Shown here in pieces: positions 6,326-17,003 of a DNA stretch of 35,566 nt. Made by a program: the position numbers and the translations under genes. Source of the stretch: Planctomycetota bacterium (GTDB lineage Bacteria; Planctomycetota; Phycisphaerae; Tepidisphaerales; Tepidisphaeraceae); contig JBCDKH010000013.1 of assembly GCA_038746835.1 (NCBI GenBank), forward strand, positions 1 through 35,566, in the 5' to 3' direction. The number at the start of each line of letters is the position of its first letter. Position 1 is the first letter of the stretch. The notes under the pieces are model-generated. The model searched no databases. It saw nothing but the letters and a program-made list of their open reading frames with translations, and had not been told where the DNA came from.

Positions 6326-8535
6326 GCTTCCGTCTCCTCGAAGGCGTTGGCCTGGAGCTGCTGCTGCATGTCGACGAGCTTGCGGAATCGGCCGTCGGGC
6401 TTCTGGAGCAGCTCGTCGTGATCGCCTTGCTCGACGATCCGTCCCTTGTCGAGGACGACGATCTGGTCAGCCGAGGCGAGCGTGCTGAGGCGGTGGGCGA
6501 TGGCGAACGTTGTCCGACCCGTGACGAGTCGATCGAGGGCTTGCTGGATCGCTTTCTCGGTCTTGGTGTCGACGGAGCTGGTCGCCTCGTCGAGGACGAG
6601 AATCTTCGGGTTCTGCAGGATCGCCCGGGCGATGCTGACGCGCTGACGCTCGCCGCCAGAGAGCGACTGGCCGCGCTCGCCGACGATGGTGTCGTAGCCG
6701 TCAGGGAGCTGGCTGACAAAGTCGTGAGCGTTGGCAGCGCGGGCTGCCTGGACGACCTCCGCCAGCGTCGCGTCAGGCCGGCCGTAGCGGATGTTGTCGG
6801 CGACGGTGCCGAAGAAGAGGTACGGCTCCTGCAGCACCACGCCCACGTGGCTGCGGAGCCACTCGAGGTCGTAGTCGCGAAGGTCCACGCCATCGACCAG
6901 TATCTGGCCATCGCTGACGTCGAAGAAGCGGCTGACGAGGTTGACGAAGGTGCTCTTGCCGGCGCCGCTGTGCCCGCAGAGACCGATCATTTGCCCCGGT
7001 TCGGCCACGAGGTCGATGTGCCGCAGCACGGGCTTGGTTCCGTCGTAGCTGAAGCTGACGTCCCGGAACTCGACGTGCCCCTCGAAGCCCGTCGGCACAA
7101 GCGCGTCGGGCTTGGAGTCGATCTCGACCGGCGTGTCGAGCACCTCGAACACCCGCTGAGCGCTGGTCGCCGCACGCGTGACGAGCCGCTGCTTTTGAAC
7201 CATGTCCATGATCGCCATCTGGTACATGCCCAGGATGGCGAGGAACATGAAGAGCGTTCCGACGGTGTTGGCCGACTGGGAGACGTCGACGGGCCGGTAG
7301 ATGATGAAGAGCCCGCCCGCGACGAGGATCAGCAGCCGGCTGAGGAACATCGTCCCTTCGACGATCGGCTGAAGGTTGATCCAGACGTTGACCGTCGCAA
7401 GCTCGTCGTCGGTGAAGTCGCGGTTTCGCGTCGAAAATCGCTCGACCTCGCGACCCTCGGCAGCGAAGGCCTTGACCACCTTCACGCCTGGAATCGTGTC
7501 GCCCACCACGGCCGTGAGCCTCGACCAGTACGTCCACAGCCGCCCGAACAGTCGGGTCATCTTCTGGCTCTTGTAGTACGTCAGAATCGCCACGAACGGC
7601 ACCGGGGCCAGTGCGATCAGGGCGAGTTGCCAGTTGACGACGAGCATGATCACCGTCGCCGCGACGATCATCAGGACGTTGCGGAAGTAGTCGACGCTGC
7701 CGAAGACGATGAAGTCCCACAGCCGGTCGGTGTCGCTGGTGACACGCGTGATGAGGCTGCCGGTTCGGTGCTTGCCGAAGTACCGCATCGACAGGCGATG
7801 CAGGTGCGTGTAGACGCGGTCGCGCTGGTCGCCGGCGACGCGCGAGCCGATGCTGCCGAGCAGGCGGAGCCGCAGCCAGAAGATGAACATCTGTGCCGTC
7901 ACCGCGAGCAGGAAGAGCGTTGCCCAGAAGCCGAGGTTGTAAAACCGCTCGCCGCCGGTGAGTTCACGCGTCGTCGACGGGTCGATCGCCTGATCGAAAA
8001 TGAACTTGGTGATCAGCTGCGGCAGCACCATCACCACGCCGACCAGCGCCGTCAGTCCGAGGCTGATCCACAGTCGGGCCTGGTAAGGCCGCGCGACTTC
8101 CAACAGACGCAGCAGCACGCCGAGTCGCGGCTTGTCCAGGTCGGCTTCGATGTCGGGTCCGTCGTCGGGCGGAACCGCAAGGTCGGGACCGGTCTCGCCC
8201 TCGAGTCGCCGCTGGATCTGCCTGAGCAGACGCGTCATCCCGAGCTTGACCGACTGCTGCCGGCTGAACGGCAGGCTGACGGTCTCGCCGGATTTGAGTG
8301 TCAGCACCAGCCGGTCCAAGCCGGCCGCCTCGTCGAGGTCTGCCTTGTCGACGTCGACCAGGGCGACCTGCCGCTCGCCTGCGTCGGTTTCGAACACCAG
8401 CGTCGCGGCGTCGTTGCTTTCGAGCAGGCGCACGTGACGACGGACGAACCGGAGGTCGTCATCGAGGTCGTACCGCGCCTCGGCCACGACACGGCCGCCG
8501 GCGGGTGCCGGAATTGGGTCCTGCGTTTGCTCCAT
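6322..8535 (-). CDS. ABC exporter half-transporter (TMD-NBD) with extra N-terminal domain, DUF1854 partner
   Basis: A 737-residue protein from the ATG at 8535; an in-frame TTG at 8562 would add nine residues, and neither start has a good ribosome site. Residues about 15-110 form a soluble domain that itself resembles a DUF1854-like module. Then comes a six-helix exporter membrane domain (about 155-440) and an ATPase domain. Walker A is GHSGAGKS (521-528), the signature LSGGE (625-629), Walker B ILVLDE (645-650), and the switch His lies in AIAHRLS (about 681). All catalytic elements are intact. It probably dimerises and exports an unknown substrate. The next gene, DUF1854, is coupled by an ATGA overlap. 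Confidence 0.9.
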   Translation of the reverse strand: MEQTQDPIPAPAGGRVVAEARYDLDDDLRFVRRHVRLLESNDAATLVFETDAGERQVALVDVDKADLDEAAGLDRLVLTLKSGETVSLPFSRQQSVKLGMTRLLRQIQRRLEGETGPDLAVPPDDGPDIEADLDKPRLGVLLRLLEVARPYQARLWISLGLTALVGVVMVLPQLITKFIFDQAIDPSTTRELTGGERFYNLGFWATLFLLAVTAQMFIFWLRLRLLGSIGSRVAGDQRDRVYTHLHRLSMRYFGKHRTGSLITRVTSDTDRLWDFIVFGSVDYFRNVLMIVAATVIMLVVNWQLALIALAPVPFVAILTYYKSQKMTRLFGRLWTYWSRLTAVVGDTIPGVKVVKAFAAEGREVERFSTRNRDFTDDELATVNVWINLQPIVEGTMFLSRLLILVAGGLFIIYRPVDVSQSANTVGTLFMFLAILGMYQMAIMDMVQKQRLVTRAATSAQRVFEVLDTPVEIDSKPDALVPTGFEGHVEFRDVSFSYDGTKPVLRHIDLVAEPGQMIGLCGHSGAGKSTFVNLVSRFFDVSDGQILVDGVDLRDYDLEWLRSHVGVVLQEPYLFFGTVADNIRYGRPDATLAEVVQAARAANAHDFVSQLPDGYDTIVGERGQSLSGGERQRVSIARAILQNPKILVLDEATSSVDTKTEKAIQQALDRLVTGRTTFAIAHRLSTLASADQIVVLDKGRIVEQGDHDELLQKPDGRFRKLVDMQQQLQANAFEETEA

Positions 8536-8616
8536 CACGCTGCTGCTGCCGCGGGCAGTCAAGGGGCGTCGCGGCCAAAGTCAAGGAGAACGTCGATTCC
8601 TGCCGTAGATTTGCCC

Positions 8617-9342
8617 ATGTCCACGCGTGTTCTGTTCGTCACAGGTGGTGCCGTCCGCGTCGGGCGGGCGATCCTGCTCCATTTCGCCCGGCTCGGCTAC
8701 GACGTCGCCTTCACCTACCGCAGCAGCGTCGACCAAGCGTCATCGCTCGCCGCGGAAGTCGAACAACTCGGGCGGCAGTGCCTCGCAATCCAGGTCGACT
8801 TCGAGGCCGACGACGCGGTCCCTCGCATCACAGACGCGTTGGCGGACCGGTTCGATCGGCTCGACGTCCTGGTCCACAACGCGAGCGTCTACCACGCCAA
8901 TGACTTGGCCGCGGTCACGCCGGACGTGTTTCGACGGGATCTGCTCGTGCATGCCGAGGTGCCGCTGTTTCTGACGAAGCGGCTCGCCCCGCTGCTGACA
9001 GCGAGCAGCGGCAGCGTGGTCGCGATGACGGACGTCGACCTCGCTCGCAGCCGCCCGAGCCACCTGAGCTACCTCGCCAGCAAGGCGACGCTCTCGAGCC
9101 TGATGGCCAACCTCGCCCGCGAGCTGGCTCCGGAAGTCACAGTGAACTGCATCGCCCCCGGTGCCGTCGCCTGGCCGGACGACATGCCCGAGTCGGACAA
9201 GGAGGGCTACCTCAGCCGCGTCCCCGCCGGCCGAGTCGGGACGCCCGAAGACGTTGCCCACGCGGTCGAGTTCCTCACGACCCGCGGCCGCTACCTCACC
9301 GGCGAAACCCTCCGCCTCGACGGCGGCCGGCACTTGCGCTAG
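8617..9342 (+). CDS. SDR-family NAD(P)-dependent oxidoreductase
   Basis: A 241-residue classical short-chain dehydrogenase. The cofactor motif TGGAVRVGRAI is at residues 9-19, VHNAS (the NAG-like motif) near residue 88, the catalytic YLASK (Y-x3-K) near 151, and a C-terminal TGETLRLDGG typical of the family. TGGAxRVG together with FTYRSS recalls pteridine reductase/FolM-like SDRs, but the substrate cannot be assigned. The usual catalytic Ser region reads MTDVDLARS, somewhat unlike the normal SSxxG. It is divergent from the ABC transporter (81 nt apart), and its 3' end overlaps the convergent MFS gene by 4 nt. Confidence 0.88.
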   Translation: MSTRVLFVTGGAVRVGRAILLHFARLGYDVAFTYRSSVDQASSLAAEVEQLGRQCLAIQVDFEADDAVPRITDALADRFDRLDVLVHNASVYHANDLAAVTPDVFRRDLLVHAEVPLFLTKRLAPLLTASSGSVVAMTDVDLARSRPSHLSYLASKATLSSLMANLARELAPEVTVNCIAPGAVAWPDDMPESDKEGYLSRVPAGRVGTPEDVAHAVEFLTTRGRYLTGETLRLDGGRHLR

Positions 9343-10886
9343 GTCGGCGTCATGATGGTCTCGGGCCGATACCCGCCGCGGCTCTTGAAGTAGATCAGGA
9401 GGCCGACGTAACAGACAAACATAACCAGCGGCAGCGCGGTCACCTGAAGCAGGGCCGACTGCTTGGCCTCGGCGCGGGCGTCGTCCAGCGTCTTCGCCTT
9501 CTCTTGCGGCAACGTCTTCTCGAGGTCCGCGTCGATCTTGCGATAGCTGCCGACGGCGCCGGTCATCGGCTGGCCCAGTACCGTGGCGGCAAGTTCAGGC
9601 TCGCTCGCGACGAGCGTGCGTTCGATGTGCCGGTCCTGAATCTGCCCAAGCAGCGGCGCGCCAAGGACACCCACGCCCAGCATGCCGACGCCGGCGATCG
9701 CGTTGAGCGTGAGGGCCCCGCCCTTGGGAAATTGCTCGGCGACGAGGCCGAGCGTCGTCGGCCAGAAGAATGTCTGCCCAATCCCGTAGACCGTCGCGGC
9801 CAGAAGGATGTAGATTCCGCTGGCACCCGACAGGAGGGCGAGCCCCGCCGCGGCAAAGAGACAACTGACCGCCAACAGACCCAGCGGATTAAGCAGCTTA
9901 ACGATCGGCCCGCAGAAGAGTCGCAGCACGATCATAATGCTCGCGGTGTAAATCAGCACCCAGCCGCCATCGATGTCGAAGCTGCGTTCCATCGCCGGGC
10001 TCATCAACTCCCTGATCCACGCGTCTGTGCCGAGCTCCGTCGTGGCGAGCAACAGCATGACGATCAGCAGGAACCCAAAGAGCGGCCGGCCAAACGACTG
10101 GCTGATCAGGCCGAACGAAACCACGACGAGGCCGATGATAACTCCGGCCGTCACGCGCCAGGCCTGCGGATCGATCCCGTAAGCCGTCCCGCCGACGCGG
10201 GCCAATTCCCAGATAACGAGGCCACCCGCGACAAGCGCCCCGAACGCACCGAATTCCGCCAGCATCGCCTTGTAAGGCACACCGGCTGCGACGCGTTCGT
10301 TGATCGGGAAGTGTGTCCGCAGCAGCATGACGCCGTACACGATCGTCGGAATCAGCAGCAGGCCGACCTTCCAGCGCCAGTCGAGGTCGGTGAAGAACGA
10401 GGCGACACCCAGCGTCAGCAGGCCACCGATGACCAGCCCACCGGGCCAGCCGGCGTGGAGGATGTTGAGCCACTTGGTCTTCTGTTTCCAGAAAACCGTC
10501 GCGATGACCGGATTGATGACCGCCTCGACCGTTCCGTTACCCAGGGCCGCGATGAAGTTGCCAAGGTACAGGCCCCAGTAGCCCCGGGCGAAGAGTGTCA
10601 CAATCACGCTGATGACGTGGCAGGCGAACGCGAACCAAAGCGCCCGGCCGTAGCCCACGCGGTCGATCACGAGGCTGAAGAGCACGATCGAGATCGCGAA
10701 CGGCCAGAGCCCGGCTCCGAAGAGCTCGCCCTTCTGTGCCTCGCTCAGCCCGAACTCGACAGCCTGCTCATCGATGATGAACGCTCGGATGATGAACGCG
10801 AAGCTGGTCGCGATGAGGGCGACGAAGCAGGTGGCGAACAGGAAGCCGCGACACTCGTCGTCGGCCGCGTAAGTGGTGTCGGTCAA
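9339..10886 (-). CDS. Major facilitator superfamily transporter
   Basis: A 515-residue polytopic membrane protein with about 12 hydrophobic segments. The start is TTG at 10886 with a clear GGAGG at 10893-10897, spaced 6 nt, which decides the start. Residues about 48-80 carry an MFS-type loop (FSLVIDRVGYGRALW), and a Pro/Gly-rich TFFWPTTLGLVAEQFPKGG segment lies in the second half, as in sugar/cation transporters of the superfamily. A soluble insertion (about residues 420-475, DRHIERTLVASEPEL onwards) sits before the last membrane helix. The substrate is unknown; sugar transport is a guess by resemblance. Confidence 0.85.
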   Translation of the reverse strand: MTDTTYAADDECRGFLFATCFVALIATSFAFIIRAFIIDEQAVEFGLSEAQKGELFGAGLWPFAISIVLFSLVIDRVGYGRALWFAFACHVISVIVTLFARGYWGLYLGNFIAALGNGTVEAVINPVIATVFWKQKTKWLNILHAGWPGGLVIGGLLTLGVASFFTDLDWRWKVGLLLIPTIVYGVMLLRTHFPINERVAAGVPYKAMLAEFGAFGALVAGGLVIWELARVGGTAYGIDPQAWRVTAGVIIGLVVVSFGLISQSFGRPLFGFLLIVMLLLATTELGTDAWIRELMSPAMERSFDIDGGWVLIYTASIMIVLRLFCGPIVKLLNPLGLLAVSCLFAAAGLALLSGASGIYILLAATVYGIGQTFFWPTTLGLVAEQFPKGGALTLNAIAGVGMLGVGVLGAPLLGQIQDRHIERTLVASEPELAATVLGQPMTGAVGSYRKIDADLEKTLPQEKAKTLDDARAEAKQSALLQVTALPLVMFVCYVGLLIYFKSRGGYRPETIMTPT

Positions 10887-10892
10887 GAGGAT

Positions 10893-10897
10893 CCTCC
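10893..10897 (-). promoter_or_regulatory. Shine-Dalgarno site selecting a TTG start
   Basis: GGAGG on the minus strand ends 6 nt before the TTG at 10886. It is one of the few strong ribosome binding sites in the window and supports TTG as the true start of the MFS gene. Confidence 0.75.
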
Positions 10898-11007
10898 GCT
10901 GAGTGCGATCCGCAATCTACTGCACCAGCAGCTTCCGGCAAATCGAGAGCGGTTGACGAGCGTGGCTGCTCCCGTAGCTTGTGGTGCCCAACCCACGACC
11001 GCACCGA

Positions 11008-13221
<2,214 letters not shown>

Positions 13222-13271
13222 GCCTCGGCAGCCAGGCGACACGTGGCGATGACAGGTGGTAGGTTGTGGCC

Positions 13272-14507
13272 ATGACGAGTCGTGGGGCACCCGTCACGCC
13301 GACACAATCGCCGCAGTCCACCATGTCCCTGCCGAGAGGGCACGGCGGGCCGGTTCCGATCCGCGGTAAGCGGTACCACGACCTCGACCTGCTACGCGGC
13401 CTGTTGATGATGGGCGGGGTCGTCGTCCACACGGGCACGCTTGCTGCTTCCGAGACGGCGAATCGCATCTCGTGGTTTAGCGGTCAGGTACGCATGGAGG
13501 CGTTCATGGTCATTAGCGGCTTCCTGTCGCTGATGATGCTGCAGAAGTACGGCACTGCGGTCACCAGCAAGCGGCGCCTGATCGCGATCGGCGTGCCGTT
13601 CGTCGTGACGCTGTTGGTCATCAACCCGCCGACGCTCTGGCTCGTCTACCAGTTCCACAATCCTGGCCTGTGGACGGACGGCTACTGGTCGTTTCTCGCG
13701 AACCTGTTCGATCTGGGCGATCGGCAGGGGCCGGTCGTGTGGCACCTTCAGCTCTGGTTTCTGATTCCGCTCCTCGTTTACGTGCCGTTGGTGTTGCCGA
13801 TTGCGAAGGTGGTCGACGGGCTTTCGCGGGCGTCGTCGCATGTGCCGTCCTGGGCGTGGTTCACCGTCGCAGCCGCCGGGCTGGCAGCGGCGTGTCTGGC
13901 GTCGCGCCTGGTCTACGAGGTCGCCGCCGAGTCGATCACGCCTCGGCCGCTGCGATTCGTCGTCCGGCAGACGCTGTACTACCTGCCGTTCTACGCAGTC
14001 GGCTTCGTGCTCTTCGCCTCGCCGGGCATGCGGACCGCGTTCTTCCGATTCCGCCCGCTGCACCTGGTCGCGGCGGGCGTGTGGGTCTGGCTGGCGACGC
14101 GGTACTTCGATTCGCTTCCAAAGAAACCGGCCGAGGCGGTTCTGCTGGTTGGACAGGCCTACTTCGGGTTCGTCCTCGTCTCGACGCTGATGTGGGTCTT
14201 CCGGCGGTGGTTCGCCAGCGGAGGGCAGGTCTCTCGCTTCCTGTCCGACTCGGCCTACACGGTCTATCTCCTGCATTTCATCGTGATCTACGGGCTGGCA
14301 ACCCTGGTGTGGGACCGCATGCCCGACGGCAACTGGCGGATGATTCCAATCGCCTTGGCCACGCTGGCGATCACGCTGCTGCTGCACGCGTTTGTCGTTT
14401 CACGTGTGCCAATGCTGCGATTTCTGCTCAACGGCCGGGGGAAATCGGGTTCCAAACCTGCGACGCGGAGTGGGTCCGCGGTTGCGACCGGAGCGTCTGC
14501 CGCATAA
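13272..14507 (+). CDS. Acyltransferase-3 family membrane protein
   Basis: A 411-residue protein with about ten hydrophobic segments. The region RYHDLDLLRGLLMMGGVVVH near residues 35-54 matches the start of acyltransferase-3 (PF01757) proteins, including the conserved Arg and the His at the end of the first helix. MEAFMVISGFLSLMM is the second family element. These proteins transfer acyl groups to envelope sugars; OpgC-like succinyl transfer is one option. The start could also be the GTG at 13266. The bicarbonate permease starts 4 nt after the stop, so the two are likely co-transcribed. Confidence 0.85.
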   Translation: MTSRGAPVTPTQSPQSTMSLPRGHGGPVPIRGKRYHDLDLLRGLLMMGGVVVHTGTLAASETANRISWFSGQVRMEAFMVISGFLSLMMLQKYGTAVTSKRRLIAIGVPFVVTLLVINPPTLWLVYQFHNPGLWTDGYWSFLANLFDLGDRQGPVVWHLQLWFLIPLLVYVPLVLPIAKVVDGLSRASSHVPSWAWFTVAAAGLAAACLASRLVYEVAAESITPRPLRFVVRQTLYYLPFYAVGFVLFASPGMRTAFFRFRPLHLVAAGVWVWLATRYFDSLPKKPAEAVLLVGQAYFGFVLVSTLMWVFRRWFASGGQVSRFLSDSAYTVYLLHFIVIYGLATLVWDRMPDGNWRMIPIALATLAITLLLHAFVVSRVPMLRFLLNGRGKSGSKPATRSGSAVATGASAA

Positions 14508-14510
14508 GCC

Positions 14511-15596
14511 ATGGCTAGTCCGCGCGGCGGGCTGACCTTGCTGATGCTCGATTCGCTGCCGCAGCTTCTGTCCGCCCCGGTCCTGTTTTTCCTGCTCGGC
14601 GTCTTCGCGTGCCTCGTCCGGTCAGACCTCGACATCCCGCAGCCGATCCCGAAGCTGCTGAGCCTCTACCTGCTCATCGGCATCGGACTCAAGGGCGGCA
14701 TCGAGCTGCGGGCGGCGACGCTGTCGTTCGATGTCGTCGCAGGGCTCGCAGCGGCGATCGTGCTGTCGGCGGCGGTGCCATTGTGGACGTTCTTCCTGCT
14801 GCGACGTCGCCTCGGCTCTGCCGACGCAGCGGGCGTGGCAGCGACCTACGGCTCGATCTCAGCCGTGACGTTCATTCTGGCGGTGAGTTTCCTCGAAACG
14901 CGTAACGAGCCCTACGGCGGGCACATGGTCGCGTCGATGGCGCTCATGGAGTCCCCGGCGATCATCATCGGCCTGCTGCTGGCCCGCCGGTTCGGCGTGG
15001 CTCAGACCGACCCGCTGCCCACGCGTCGGCCGATGGGCACGATCGCGCCCGACGCCTTCGGCTCGCCCACCGTGCCCGGCCTCGAACACGAGCAAACGCC
15101 CTTCCGCTGGCGAACGCTCGTCCACGAGGCGGTCTTCAACAGTGCCGTGCTGTTGCTCCTCGGCTCGTTGGCGATCGGTGCCATCCTCGGCCACGACGGC
15201 TTTACGGAGCTGTCGCCGCTCTTCGGCACGCCATTCAAGGGCGTGCTGTGCCTCTTCCTGCTCGACATGGGCCTGCTCGCGGCGAGACGGCTTGGCGATC
15301 TGGGACGGGCGGGCATTTCGACGACCGGCTTCGCCCTGGTCGCCCCGCCGGTCCACGCGGCGATCGGCATCGGCTCCGCGTGGCTGCTCGGGCTGAGTCC
15401 GGGCGACGCGCTGCTTCTGGCGGTGCTCGTCGGGAGCGCCAGCTACATCGCCGTCCCGGCCGCGCTTCGGCTCAGTCTGCCGGAAGCCAACCCCAGCATC
15501 TTCGTCCCGATGTCGCTCGGCCTGACCTTTCCGTTCAACGTCGTCATCGGCATCCCGCTGTACTGGGGCGTGATCACGTGGCTTTGGTCGGCGTGA
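14511..15596 (+). CDS. sbtA: SbtA-type sodium-dependent bicarbonate permease family protein
   Basis: A 361-residue membrane protein with two related hydrophobic halves separated by a polar linker (about residues 165-200). Features shared with the SbtA (DUF897) family are PKLLSLYLLIGIGLKGGIEL (about 46-65), ATYGSISAVTFILA (about 104-117), LLLDMGLLAARRL-like and VLVGSASYIAVPAALR in the second half. SbtA imports bicarbonate with sodium in cyanobacteria. Non-photosynthetic homologues exist and their substrate is mostly unproven. No SbtB (PII-like) gene follows. It lies directly after the acyltransferase. Confidence 0.85.
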   Translation: MASPRGGLTLLMLDSLPQLLSAPVLFFLLGVFACLVRSDLDIPQPIPKLLSLYLLIGIGLKGGIELRAATLSFDVVAGLAAAIVLSAAVPLWTFFLLRRRLGSADAAGVAATYGSISAVTFILAVSFLETRNEPYGGHMVASMALMESPAIIIGLLLARRFGVAQTDPLPTRRPMGTIAPDAFGSPTVPGLEHEQTPFRWRTLVHEAVFNSAVLLLLGSLAIGAILGHDGFTELSPLFGTPFKGVLCLFLLDMGLLAARRLGDLGRAGISTTGFALVAPPVHAAIGIGSAWLLGLSPGDALLLAVLVGSASYIAVPAALRLSLPEANPSIFVPMSLGLTFPFNVVIGIPLYWGVITWLWSA

Positions 15597-15611
15597 ACTC
15601 CGATACACCGT

Positions 15612-16835
15612 GTGACCGTGCACGTCGCCTACCTCGTCAACCAGTACCCGCAGCCGAGCCAGTCGTTTATCCGGCGGGAGATCGCCGCGCTCGAAGACCT
15701 TGGCCATCGCGTCAGCCGGTTCACACTGCGCCGATTCGATGGCGACCTGCCCGACCCGCGTGACGAGGCCGAGCGTGAAAAGACAACCGTCGTCCTGGCG
15801 CGCGGTGCGAAAGGGCTCGCAACGGACGTCCTCTCGACGGCTGCGGGCAATCCGGCATCGGCGGCGTCCTCGGCACTGTCGGCCTGGCGTGCGTCGCGCA
15901 AAGTGCCGAGCCGGCGCACTGTTTACGGCGTCTATTTCGCCGAGGCCGCAGCGCTCAAACGCATGCTCGATCCGATCAAGGTCGATCACGTCCACGCACA
16001 CTTCGGCACCAACTCGGCGGAAGTCGCCCGGCTATGTCATCGCCTCGGCGGGCCGCCGTACAGCTTCACGTGTCACGGCCCGGAAGAGTTCGACCAACCG
16101 CTCGCCCTCGACCTTGGCGGGAAGGTCGCCGAGAGCAAGTTCGCCGTCGCCGTCAGCAGCTTCGGCCGAAGCCAGCTGTGGCGGTGGACGGACTACGAAC
16201 ACTGGGACAAGGTCAAGGTCGTCCACTGCGGCATCGACGGCTCGTTCCTCGATGCCGAGCCGACGCCGATCGACACCGACAGCCGCGACTTCGTCTGCGT
16301 CGGCCGCCTCGCGGAACAGAAGGGTCAGCTCGTCTTGGTCCGGGCGGCGGGCAAGCTGAAGGATGCTGGTCTCGACTTCCACGTCCACTTGCTTGGCGAG
16401 GGCCCGCTCCGCCCGATCCTCGAAGCTGAAATCGCCAGGCTCGACCTCGGCCGGCACGTGACGCTGCACGGCCTGGCGTCGGGCGACGAGGTGCGATCGC
16501 GCATGGCCGCCTGCCGGGCGACCGTGCTGCCGAGCTTCGCCGAGGGGCTGCCGGTGGTTCTGATGGAGTCGCTTGCGCTGGGCCGGCCGGCTGTGACGAC
16601 GACGGTGGCGGGCATTCCGGAGCTGGTGACGCCCGACACCGGCTGGCTCGTCCCCGCCGGCGACGTGGATCGGCTGGCCGAGGCGATGCGCCACGCGTTA
16701 TCGGCGGATGCTGCGACGCTGTCGGGCATGGGCTTGGTCGGGCGAAGCCGCGTGGCAGAGCGTCACGACGCTGCGACAGAAGCGCAGAAGCTGGTCGATC
16801 AGTTCGGCTCCGCCTCGTTAGGCAAAATCAGGTAG
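15612..16835 (+). CDS. Family 4 (GT-B) glycosyltransferase
   Basis: A 407-residue GT-B enzyme beginning at GTG. The N-terminal half contains SQSFIRREIAALEDLGH (about 17-33), HAHFGTNSAEVARL and TCHGPEEFDQP, all typical of WcaL/colanic-acid-like GT4 enzymes. The C-terminal half has FVCVGRLAEQKGQ (nucleotide-sugar binding) and the E-x7-E motif in PSFAEGLPVVLMESLALGRP. It transfers a sugar from an activated donor to a glycan or lipid acceptor. It starts 15 nt after sbtA and precedes another glycosyltransferase by 168 nt. GDP-mannose from the ManC product is a possible donor, but donor and acceptor are not determined. Confidence 0.92.
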   Translation: MTVHVAYLVNQYPQPSQSFIRREIAALEDLGHRVSRFTLRRFDGDLPDPRDEAEREKTTVVLARGAKGLATDVLSTAAGNPASAASSALSAWRASRKVPSRRTVYGVYFAEAAALKRMLDPIKVDHVHAHFGTNSAEVARLCHRLGGPPYSFTCHGPEEFDQPLALDLGGKVAESKFAVAVSSFGRSQLWRWTDYEHWDKVKVVHCGIDGSFLDAEPTPIDTDSRDFVCVGRLAEQKGQLVLVRAAGKLKDAGLDFHVHLLGEGPLRPILEAEIARLDLGRHVTLHGLASGDEVRSRMAACRATVLPSFAEGLPVVLMESLALGRPAVTTTVAGIPELVTPDTGWLVPAGDVDRLAEAMRHALSADAATLSGMGLVGRSRVAERHDAATEAQKLVDQFGSASLGKIR

Positions 16836-17003
16836 GCTGGTCGTCCCCGACCGCGTCTTGCGTGTCGTGACTGGTGGGCTCGGCGTCGCTGCGACCTCAA
16901 ACCGATGCGCCACCAGACCGATACGTTTTGCGAAGGGGCCGTGCCGGGCGACCCGCGCCAGGCGTGGTCAACGTCCAGACTGGTGCTTCTGCCGACTCGC
17001 TGA

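Noticed and set aside
6418-9342. A 974-codon plus-strand frame across the ABC transporter and SDR gene
   Set aside because: It is antisense to a clear ABC exporter, with no family motifs before the SDR part. The SDR starts at its own ATG at 8617.
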